Shown piece after piece: positions 13,025-23,400 of a stretch of DNA of 64,000 nucleotides (its first letter is position 1; each line of letters starts with the position of its first letter). Source of the stretch: Sialis fuliginosa (lineage: Eukaryota; Arthropoda; Insecta; Megaloptera; Sialidae); the NCBI GenBank assembly GCA_961205875.1, contig OY540812.1:18786001-18850000 (forward strand). The letters are read 5' to 3'. Made by a program: the position numbers and the translations under genes. The notes beneath the pieces were generated by a model. The model saw only the letters and a program-made list of their open reading frames with translations, did not search any database and had not been told where the DNA came from.

Positions 13025-13896
13025 TGCATTTACTTGACAGATGTTTTTTACCTTTATCAATTTATTAGAAATCAGAAGTGCATTATCAAACAATGAATTG
13101 TAAGGTGCTTACTTATTTAACTAAGTTAAGAATTTATAAGAAATGTTTGCTCAAATATCGATAATTTTAATCAGTGACGGTAATAGTCACTTTATAATTT
13201 AAAAAAAAAATGGGTGAGTGTACTTATGTAGTCGTGTTAGAAGTTATACTTCTTTGGCGTGTTTGAAAAACAACTACGAATAACCTCCAACAAGTATAAG
13301 AATATAACAATATTCTGCTGTTTGTTTTAAATATAATAAAAAAATTAATTCAATTATAAAATTTAATAAAATGTAGAATTATATGTATATGAGATTATTG
13401 GATTTAAGTAAACATAATGATATTTAACGAAACTTTTATTGATTTAATATAAAAAAAGACTTGAAATGAATAATCATATATTAAAAAACACTTGTCAAAC
13501 TTGTCAATTATCTTTTACTTACGAGTGAGAGTGAACTTAATTATATAAACAATAGACATAACATAGAGCATAGATCGCGCTTCTGATTCAAAAGAGACTA
13601 GTGAAAAAAGATAGAGTATGCGTTGGTCTGACCACGTTTAACACATTACACATATGCATACAGTTTTATATATTTATGGTATAAAAATCATGACATCATG
13701 CTGTTATTGTTCCATTGCATGTACCATGCGTACAGCGCTTCGTTAACGCGCATTTCATTTCCGTTGAATTACTAAAATTTCATCCTGAACGTGCCTAAAG
13801 AAGTATAACTTCAATAATTATAAATGTAGTATAATTTTGAAATTATTTTCGTCTACACTGCTTTGATTGCTAAGTTATGTCACTTCAAATCACTTG

Positions 13897-13920
13897 AGAT
13901 ATTAATTAATTAATTAATAT
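13897..13920. repeat. 24-bp perfect AT palindrome upstream of the lectin gene
   Basis: The sequence gatattaattaattaa continuing to ttaatatc reads the same on both strands, and lies about 60 bp upstream of the TATA-like box of the lectin gene. ATTA cores are typical homeodomain-binding words, so it could be a regulatory site; it could also be simple AT sequence. Confidence 0.4.
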
Positions 13921-13957
13921 CTGATAACTTCAAATATATAAATGTAGAAATATATGG

Positions 13958-13966
13958 TATATAAAG
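13958..13966 (+). promoter_or_regulatory. TATA-like box of the lectin gene
   Basis: The word tatataaag sits 71 bp upstream of the lectin start codon. A gcatt initiator-like word lies about 29 bp downstream (A at 13987), which is the usual TATA-to-start spacing and would give a 5' leader of roughly 40 bases. In such AT-rich DNA TATA words are common, so the call depends on the position and spacing. Confidence 0.4.
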
Positions 13967-14028
13967 AAAGTTAATATCTCTTGAGCATTAAATATACAAT
14001 ATACATTATACATATTTCATAAATAACC

Positions 14029-16141
14029 ATGCATATACTTTTAGTAATTCTGTTAAGTATTACTGTAATTTACATATCGAACATACATGGAAAAACAACT
14101 GATGTAAGTAAAAATAATGATTTATTACTATGTATGTTATGGGCCATGTGACTTACAGATTATTATTAATAGTACTTAGTCAATATGATTATAATCACAA
14201 AAATAACCACAACGCATAATGAATATTACTCATTGACTAGACTTTATGAATAAAGGCCAATTCCCTTCGGGTATATAATTTTTTTTTCATTAATTTAGAC
14301 TACTTGAATATAGTTTAATCCCCGTTTTAGTTTTAAATATCCTTTGGTTCGCAGAGATTGTCCTTACCAATGTTACCATGTTAATCAAATGGGAAAAAGA
14401 CTCGGTTTGCGCCGTCCACAGGTTTGATCTACGAGTCTAAAATTTTGGGACAGTTAACTTTTGATTCAAAGCTAAAACATAGGCCAATGGGACCGACAAA
14501 ATAAAAATAAAAAAAAACACCCTAATATGTATATTAATCAATATATAAATACATATTATTGCATATACTTTCAATAATGATTTTAAAATGCACTTTGTTT
14601 AGGAAAAGTCACAAATATTGAGATATGCAGACATTATACCAAAATTTCGCGACGATTATGTTTACCATCCTGGTTTTGGATTTTACAAATATCACAACAC
14701 TATGGCGTCTTGGTTCAATGGGAAACAAATTTGTGAAGAAGAAGACAATGCTCATTTAGCTGTTATAAATTCTCTTGATGAGCAGAATATATTGGTTCAG
14801 TTAGCCAGCAATTATCCAAGAAAAGAATTTTATCCATTTGATGAAATTTACATTGGTTTTCATGACTTAAACACTGAAGGATTATATGAAACACTAACAG
14901 GTTTGAAAAAATATAACTTAAGGGGGAAAGCTACTGTGATGGACAGAAATAATGTTTTATGCATTTTTTTAAAGCATATAATATACATATTCAAAAATAT
15001 GTAAAAAAATATGTTAAAATTCCGAAAAATGTCTGAGTTGAAGTCAATTTAGTGAGACCAAGGTCACAACCGGACGCATTATCGGGTTATGACCCTTAGA
15101 AAACTTCAAACGCGTTTTTCTCAAAACGATTTTTTTCAACCTTGTCCCAGCGATTCCTCAAAGATTAATAAACGGATTAAAAAATTTGTTTTTCTAAATT
15201 TTCGTAATCGCAGTGGGAAAGTACGAGTATGTGCCTAGTCGATTTTTTTAAGGCCGCTTGAATTAAAAAAAAGGTTTTAGAAATAAAATTAAAATTAATA
15301 CCGTTGCCATTTTGTAAAAAAATAATATAAAAAAAGACGACAACGCACAACCATGCCTACTTGCCTACATTCATATAGATATTGATAAAATATGTTTTTT
15401 CCGACAACCAATCCCGAAATTTCTATGGGACAATGGAGAGGAATTTAATTTTTTGGTCGTCACATCGAGGTTCATATTTTTGTAAATTTTTAATATTTTT
15501 CAATAAAAATTTACCCGATTCTAAAATAATTAGTAATATCTGTGAAAAAAATTCCCAAACACAATTTTTTGACCCGTCACAGTGGCTTTCCTCCTTAAAT
15601 TTAAGACGTTCTCCAATGTGTAAATTGTATCTGCGTCTCATTGAAGGTATCTTAAAATAATTTATATGGAATATAAAACTGAACATGACCAATATATTGG
15701 ATATTTGACATGTTTAATTATATTTTTCTAAAATAGATCAAGTAGACATAAATTAACCACCTATGATTGAACCAAATAAGTTTGAAAAGAGATCAACGCG
15801 AACTGCTCCTCTCAGAATTTTTGAATTTTTGCGGTTTTAAAAACTCAAACTTCATAAACATTAAAGTGTATTTTTTTCGCTTACTATTTAGGATGTCTTT
15901 ATTTTTTATTCGAACTAAATAAAATCTAGAAAAACATATTTTTGATAGGGGCATTTTAAATAATTAATTTTCAAATATTTCAGGTGTGTTATTAAAAGAT
16001 TCAGGATACTATTTATGGGCGACAGGGCAGCCAAATAATTATAATAACACTCAACATTGTGGTTCAATAAATTCTAGAGGATACTTAAATGACAGAGAAT
16101 GTAACTATCGTTTACATTTTATTTGTGAAAAGAATATATGA
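14029..16141 (+). CDS. Secreted C-type lectin, single carbohydrate-recognition domain, three exons
   Basis: Exons are 14029-14103, 14603-14900 and 15984-16141. Introns start gtaagt and gtttga and end tag and cag, with phases 0 and 1. The joined protein has 176 residues. Residues 1-21 are a hydrophobic signal peptide, so the product is secreted. The C-type lectin fold follows: about 50-172 with cysteines C69, C150, C164 and C172 in the expected order, the HLAVINS motif (76-82), and IYIGFHDL (107-114). The sugar/calcium site is QPN (140-142) paired with LND (159-161) in place of the usual WND. Known relatives in insects are haemolymph pattern-recognition lectins that bind microbial sugars and trigger immune responses; the ligand here is not readable. 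QPN is neither classical EPN (mannose type) nor QPD (galactose type), so specificity is open. The ATG has a purine at -3 (acc ATG). No close polyadenylation AATAAA is visible. Intron 1 carries an old dispersed repeat. Confidence 0.85.
14374..14496 (-). repeat. Dispersed repeat copy 2, inside lectin intron 1
   Basis: This is the reverse-complement partner of 10404-10528. Landmarks include atgttaatcaaatggg, ggtttgatcta, and agctaaaacataggcc. It ends about 107 bp before the exon 2 splice acceptor and does not disturb the splice site. Confidence 0.6.
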
Positions 16142-16519
16142 ATTTAATTAAGTAGTTAGTTTCTACTTATATCACGTAACTATACATATAACACTATTTT
16201 TATAAAAATGTTTATATTTTGTATTATCAGTTTCTAATTTTTCTTGTGAATTTCTTCAATCAATTTTTGTCCACTGGTCCGTGCCCATTGTAGACAGCAC
16301 ACGAGTATTCTGTAGTTTATGTTAATCGTGTGTAAGTGCATGTGTAACTGTTTGTGAGTACGAAGATACATTGAAGAGTGAAAGAATGCTAATGGGTCGA
16401 TCATAGTAAGTTTTAACAAACAAGGAGGTCATATTAATGTTATTTATGTCAGGAGATACATTGAGGTGGGTTTAACTCGTTCTTGTGAATTTATTTTAAC
16501 ATAAATTACTTAATACACC

Positions 16520-17095
16520 GGGAGCGGGACTAAGGGCAGACAAGGACAAAAGGCCGACATGGACAAAAAGCAGAAAAGAAAAAAAGGCCGACATGGATAA
16601 AAATCAGAAAAAAAATTTATATTATTATAATATTATTAATAATATCTTAGATAGAGGGGCTAATGCAATATGTTTCCCCTCACCAAAAAATTGTATTATT
16701 TAATTTTCTGTAATAATATATATTTTTTGGGGTGGGGGCAGCATGATTCATATTAGCCCCGCACAAAAAATAATTATTGTATTAATTAATTTGCTTTAAC
16801 GTTATAACTTTTTTTTCTTAAGAGGGAGCATGTGGGTCATGTCAATTGTTGTATTATTTAAATTGCTTTAACGTTATAACTAATACAACAATTAATTTTG
16901 TGAGGGGGTTATATGAATCATGCCCCCCCCCCCCGCAAAAATACTTACTTACTTTAACAAAAAATATAACGTTAAAGCAAATTAAATAATACAATATATT
17001 TTTTGTCTACCATTTGTCCTTGTCAGCCGTTTGTTCATGTCTGCCTTTTGTCCATGTCGGCCTTTCGAGATTCTGCCTTTTGTCATAGACCCTAA
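16520..17095. mobile_element. Foldback-like element with subterminal minirepeats
   Basis: Both ends carry several imperfect copies of a minirepeat of about 18-20 bp centred on gacaaaaggccgacatg, in opposite orientation: forward at 16537-16610 and reverse complement at 17017-17088. The interior repeats tgctttaacgttataac at about 16791 and 16862 and in reverse complement at about 16966. It also contains a C13 run at 16925-16937. There is no coding content. The arrangement (inverted ends built of short tandem repeats) is like foldback or other non-autonomous DNA elements. The exact ends and target duplication are not determined. Confidence 0.55.
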
Positions 17096-17099
17096 TACA

Positions 17100-19280
17100 A
17101 ATATAAATATATATAATTTTGGAAGGTATAGGCAGTAATAGGCACCATTTGAATTAAAAATTGTATATAATATTTAATTCAATATAAATTTTATGTACTA
17201 TATACCTATACCTACTAATATAATGTAGGTATGTTTGAACAAATATGTGTTAATTTTAACAAATTGAAGGTTGACTTTAAATCCCACTCTATAAAATAAT
17301 AATCCATCCATCGCTATAATCTATACACGTACATACACCAACCCGCAAACACAGTTTTGAATTATATGAGTTCATATGTTATAACTATGATAATAATATG
17401 GTAGTAGTTGAGGTTAAATTTGGGTCATTTATATTTCAGCAAAGGGTTGTTTCATACATAGAACTCTCCGGAGAATTGAGAAATGGCTATCTTATCTCAT
17501 AAAAATAACAAAGTGTACGCATTTGTAATTATGTAAATAAAATTATTATTTTAGTTTTTAAACAATATGATACTTATAATTCAAAGCCTGTGTTATATTG
17601 TACTTGCCAGTTGTCAAAAAAATCGAATTATAATTATTATTTTTAATTTTAATAAAAATTCTATTATTGTAGGGAATAGAGACAAAAAAAGTGATGAATA
17701 GTGATGCATTCGGGAAGTTGGATTTTTTTAGATTTTCTCTTTATATGTTCGAATATTAATTGAAAATCCAAAATTTGGTAAAATCGGCCATGTGCGTCCC
17801 GAGAAAATTGCATAATTTTGCATTTTTGATACATTTCGAGTGTATCGTTACACTGTTTTTGAAATACCTCCGATTCTATAGGTCGTAGGTAAATAAAAAT
17901 AATAATAAAATACTTATAAGCTAATAGACTATAGAACTGCATAGGTAGCATTACTTTTCAAACGCATCCTAACCTCAAAAATAAAAAAAATGTCGAAAAA
18001 CTTTTTATCACTAATAATGCAATAATTAACGTAAAAATGAAAGGATTTCTACGAAAAAATGATTTTATTTTTACACCCACAATCGGCCATTTAAAAAAAA
18101 TGGAAAACCTCGCTATTTAATGATAAAACGTCGCCCAAATTTGTTAAATAAATTAAAATATCGTAAATGATGTATAAACTAATCATCGATCAAGGCCACG
18201 TGCGCATAATATATATTTATACCATATTTTAATAATTTTATTATAGATGTTTTGTAGGTATTTCTAATATTGCATATTTTTATTATGATGTGAGTGTGAT
18301 TCTACAGTAATTGCATTTTTTTTAGGATTTTATTCGCAGTAGTGGCCAAATATAACATTTTTTTAACGATAAGGCAATCTTATCGTCTAGTGTGCCAGAA
18401 TAATTGATAATTGTAATATAAGATAAATAAAATTTAATATTTTGTATAATGATTAACTTTTAATAAATACATTTTTTTGTATTGAAAATTGTAAGCAGTC
18501 TTTCTGTACACCTTGTGTGTTTGATGAGACTTATAATAGTGCAGCTATAATTGTAAAAAGTTTTTTTTTAATTATCATTTTTGCAGCTGTTACAAGGTTA
18601 CATAAGTAAACTTTTATTTACCTGAATTCTAATGAATTCAATAATAGTAATTGGTTTTCTTAATACTATTTTTACAATATCCAGTTTATATTTTTAAATA
18701 CTACGTTTAGTCAAAATAAGAGGTTGAATTGAAACTTCCAAAAATCATATCAAGTCTAGTATACTAAAACGTAGTACATTGGAAATGAAATTGACACAAT
18801 ATTAAAAGTATCTAGTATCTTGTATCTTTATGTTTACCTAAACAATTTTTAATGAATTGAGTTTTTATGTAAGAGGTGCATTTATAGTTACAAGATGGAT
18901 TAATTTATATTTTTTATTTATTTTTCATTTTTATTAATTATAATGTGTCATTTGTTGATAGCGTGATCGTTTCTTTAATAATTTGTATTTTTTAATTAGA
19001 ATTTTGTTTATTTAATATGTGTATATATGTATGTTTATGTGTACGTATGTATATTTTATGAATATGTATTTCCTTTTTTTGACTTGTTTTATATATTTTA
19101 TGAATAAATATTTTTCTATCTATCTATCTATAGGTACATTTGTGATTAATTAAATCAAATATACCGAATTGAAAAAATTGATTTTGTTCCTTGATATCTA
19201 TTGTAGTTAAGATAATAATTATAAGAACTTATGATCTATTGCTATAACAATGTCAATTTAAAAGAGAGTTACTGTTTTTG
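17100..19280. other. Gene-free AT-rich intergenic DNA
   Basis: No gene was recognised. The 95-codon frame on the - strand at 17664-17951 shows no family motif. A (TCTA)n tract lies near 19117-19132. Nothing else stands out. Confidence 0.45.
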
Positions 19281-19283
19281 CAG

Positions 19284-19403
19284 GAGATTTTAGTCAGATT
19301 CGCCCCTGGAAGCAATCAAACGAGATTACAACATATTCATGATATGATCTCTGCCACCCATATAATGTCGATTGTGGGCGCTAATACAAATCAACATTAT
19401 TAA
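19284..19403 (+). pseudogene. Orphan exon-like segment resembling a subtilase propeptide
   Basis: A splice-acceptor-like tttttgcag (19275-19283) is followed by a 39-codon open frame starting EILVRFAPGSNQTRLQHIHD and ending at TAA 19401-19403. The pattern I-L-V-R-F-x-P-G followed by a helix with L-x-x-I/L-H resembles the inhibitor/propeptide segment of some S8 subtilases. It is richer in GC than its flanks. No further exon is visible on either side, and a BEL/Pao element is inserted about 200 bp downstream. It may be a gene relic or a chance resemblance; a 39-residue match cannot settle it. Confidence 0.25.
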
Positions 19404-19601
19404 ACATAATTGTAGTTGACTAAACAGATATCTGCTAATTGCGAAGTCATTCACAGTTGTTAAATATCATTGCTTTGGTGTAAAAACGTTAAAATTGTTA
19501 ATTCAATTTATTTATAGAATTATTCACTGCTCTCTGATTGATAAAATTGAAAACACAATGCAATAATGAAATTATATTGAACAGTTAAAGTTAGCATAGT
19601 A

Positions 19602-19606
19602 TAGTT
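19602..19606. repeat. Target-site duplication (left) of the BEL/Pao insertion
   Basis: The five bases tagtt directly before the left LTR recur directly after the right LTR at 27493-27497. Five bases is typical for BEL/Pao integration, and this shows that the element inserted as one unit. Confidence 0.85.
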
Positions 19607-20246
19607 TGTACGGGCTTCCGCGATTTACGCTGGTTCACAATTTGTAGAAACCCGTTAACATTTCCTAAATATTTTATTTTTAGTATATACGCCCAAAATG
19701 GGTGTGTAACTGTACTCCAGGATCGCGATGGATCGATCGATCTATACTTTAAAGAAAACCAGTCCCTACCTTTAGATCCCGACTGCAGCGTTCTCTCCAA
19801 CAACGTATAGGTTTTAGGATGCGGTTTCAACGGATACCTTTGCCGTGGAGATGGCAATCGCCAATCTGTGGAGCAGGTCCTAATTTTCTCCAGATTTCCT
19901 CGCACACCGCACTTCACGGGCTATGAACCCACACACACGTGTACCCACAAAAATGTACACCAAAAATATTCACTATATATATATAGTACAACAAAACAAT
20001 GTATCAATCACAATGCATGAAATCACCCTGTCTCATATATAGCACAAAAATATATCTTACGGCCTATTTAAAAAAACTTAAGGTTAAAATTAACTCTTAA
20101 AGCCGGATTCAAGAAAACACAAAAGTAGATATATATCTATTCCCTTCGTGTTATAGAACGTGAATGTTAAACATGTAGAGTCATAGAACCACCCTAACAT
20201 GTTGAAACGAAAATATATCTCGTCACTAAATATAGTGGCGCCAACA
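19607..20246 (-). repeat. 3' LTR of the BEL/Pao element
   Basis: This 640-bp direct repeat matches 26853-27492 with one mismatch. On the element strand it begins tgttggcgccac and ends ggaagcccgtaca, with the TG...CA boundaries of LTRs. A 108-codon open frame on the - strand begins at 19917; its LTR-encoded part is duplicated in the other LTR, so it is a passenger of LTR sequence, not a gene. Confidence 0.95.
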
Positions 20247-20258
20247 CACCCCTCGCCC
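20247..20258 (-). other. Polypurine tract
   Basis: Read on the - strand, gggcgaggggtg lies immediately before the 3' LTR. A purine-rich run in this position primes plus-strand DNA synthesis in LTR retroelements. Confidence 0.75.
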
Positions 20259-20413
20259 TGAAAAACATTTCAGAACCCAGGGAGGAAAATTTAAAAATAA
20301 ATTTTTCAAAACAAACAAAAAAACTAAAAAGTTTTCTAACTTACATGTACCTAACCTAATCGCAAAAAGTGAAAAATAAAAATAAATTCTGGTCACTTAG
20401 AGAAGTGACGCCG

Positions 20414-23400
20414 CTATTGCGTAGGCAATGGGCATAAGCGTACGACAGGACGCTTATAAATGCCGCTCTTTGTGCGGACTTCAACTACTCGTATCACACC
20501 ATCGGTACCGGGAAAAACTTCCGTTATAATTCCGGTTGGCCAGTGTAACGGTGGGATATTATCCAGTTTAATAAGAACCAACGTACCGCGGGTAACCGAT
20601 GGGCTAGCGAGCTTCCATTTCTGGCGAACCTGGAGTTGAGTCAAGTATTCAACATGCCAGCGTTGCCAGAAGGACTGAACTAAATGGTCCAATAAACGTT
20701 TCCTATTTAAAAGGTTTGTCGGCGGGTCAGGCAGATCAGGAGCCGGCAACGACGACAACGGAGTTAAAGTTAAAAAATGAGCAGGCGTTAAAGGTAGCGG
20801 ATCGGAAGGGTCCGTACTTAGCCACGAAAGAGGCCGCGAATTTAAAATCGCCTCAATTTGAGTGAGTACAGTACTCAGCTCTTCATAGGTCAAAATTTGT
20901 TGACCAATTGTTTTAAATAAAATAGTTTTTACCGCCTTAACTTGTGACTCCCACACTCCTGAGAAATGGGGGCTTAAGGGGGGTTGAAAAACCCATTTTA
21001 TCTTACGCGAAGCGAGCTCATTATCGATCGTCGTACGATACTGATCCGATGCTAATAACGTGTGTAGCTGCTCTAACTCATTCCGGGCCCCGATATAATT
21101 AGTGCCCCGATCACTGTACATAATTGAACAGGCACCTCGACGCGACAAAAATCGTTTAAATGCGGCTAGGAATAGGTCCGTAGATAAGGCGGACACAAGT
21201 TCTAAGTGTAACGCTTTCGTTACAAGACAAATAAATAAACATAAATAAGCCTTTTGGGACTGGATGCCTCGTCTGCGCCCCAATGTAATCCGGAACGGTC
21301 CGGTAAAATCCGTACCGCAGTGCAAAAAGGGTTTTGCTTCGTTTATCCTGATGGCAGGCAAGTCGGCCATTTGAGGAAAAACATTTTTCGGTTTGAAGCG
21401 AAAACAATGATTACATTGACGTAATCGAAAACGTATGGCATTGCGCGCCCCAACAATCCAATAATGTTGGCGCAAAAGTGCGACCACTAAGGACGGGCCA
21501 GTATGTAAATTTTGTCTGTGACAATTGTCAATTAGAAGTTCGACAAAATGGTCGCTCCGCGGCAAGAGTACCGGGTGCTTTTGCTCGAACTCTAGTCCAG
21601 ATTTCGTGATTCGCCCGCCGACACGAATTACTCCGTCGTGTAAAAAAGGGTTTAAATGACGAATCAAATTCGAAACTGGTTTATTTTGTTGTAAAGCGAG
21701 TATGTCTGAATTAAAATAACGACGCTGTATGACTTTAATTAAATAATTTTCCGCCGATTGTAAGTCGGTGGTAGTCATACAGTTTGACAATTTTAAAATA
21801 TGTGCGAATCGTAACACGTATACAGTGGAACGAATTAATCGCGTCCACGACGAACAGCGAAGTATTAATTCATATAACGAGTCAGGATGCGTTACCGCAG
21901 TGTGTACGGAAATCACTTTTGCTTCCGGTAAATCAACTTGATTAATAGTAGAGATGTTTCGAATAGGCCATGAATTAATATCTAATTTTAACCATTCAGG
22001 GCCGGTTGCCCAATTTTTCACACTCATAAATTGAGCAGGTCGCATTCCTCGAGAAAGACAATCACTAATGTTATTGACACCGTCAATATGATACCAATTA
22101 TGTGGTAGAACTAAATCTTGTACCTGCGCGACTCTATTGGCTACAAAAGTTTGCCACCTATGTGGAGGGGACGAGATCCAGCTTAGCGCGACAGTAGAAT
22201 CGGTTAAAGCGACTAACTTATTGATTTTAATGCGTGCGGCTAAACTTTTTTCCACAAAATTTAATAGTTTGGCAAGTAAAACTGTAGCTAGTAGTTCCAA
22301 ACGCGGTATAGTTTGTATTTTCATGGGGGCGACTTTAGTTTTCGCACAAACCAAGTTCACAACCACCTGATTGTTAGGTAAAATAGATCTAGCATAAACC
22401 ACAGCGCCATAAGAAGTAAGGCAGGCATCACAAAAACCTACTAACATAGTATTAGCGTCCGGTAAAATCCCTAAGTGACGAGAAAGTTTAAAATCCTGTA
22501 AAAGGGTAAATTCGTCCTGTAGATTTTTCCACTCATCCGTGATGTCATTCTCAGGAATTTCGTCCCAGTCTAAGGGGGTAGCCCACATTCTACGTATTAT
22601 CAATTTAATTATTAAAGTCACGGGACTTAAAAACCCACAAGGGTCGAATAAGCGCGCGACGGTAGATAATACATTACGTTTAGTGCAATCCCGAAATTCC
22701 GTCTGTATACAAAATGTAAAAATGTCTGTATGGGGAAACCACTGTAACCCCAGGACCTTTAATCCATCAGTGTTAAAAGTAACTATTTTTGGTGACCGAT
22801 CGCTTTCTGGAATATCTTGTAATAAATCAGTCGAGTTAACAGCCCACTTGGTCAATTTAAATTGTCCGCTTTCAAATAAGCGTGTTAATTGTGTATATGT
22901 ATCTTTAGCTTCAGTTATATCAGGTACACTACACACCAGATCATCAATATAAAAATCGCGCCGTACTATGTTGGCCGCTATTGGGTAATTATGGGCCTCA
23001 TCTGTAGCTAGCTGATGTAAAGTGCGAATAGCTAAGAAGGGCGACGATTTAACACCGAAAGTGACTGTGTTTAAACTATAAACCGCAACCGGGTCGTTAG
23101 TTGAAAAACGCCATAACACTTGTTGAAAGCGTTGATGATCTGGGTGTATTCCTATACGTAAATACATTTGACGAATATCCGCCGTAAACGCGATCGGAAA
23201 CATTCGAAAATTGATAAAAATATTACACACGTCAGTTTGAAGTTTCTGACCGGTATGTAAGAGACAATTTAAAGATACTTGTGTAGTTGATTTGCACGAA
23301 GCATTAAATACACACCGTAATGGTGTTGTGAAACTGTCTGGTTTAAAAACAGCGTGATGCGGTATAAAATAATTCGGAGTAATTATTTTACTGGGTGAAA

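Noticed and set aside
15382..15692. 92-codon + and 89-codon - open frames inside lectin intron 2
   Set aside because: They overlap each other on opposite strands, show no domain, and the lectin reading continues cleanly from exon 2 to exon 3 without them.
19591..19917. 108-codon open frame on the - strand in the left LTR, with a nearly identical 118-codon frame at 26807-27163
   Set aside because: Both are the same LTR sequence read twice; no family motif is present and each frame runs out into flanking DNA.
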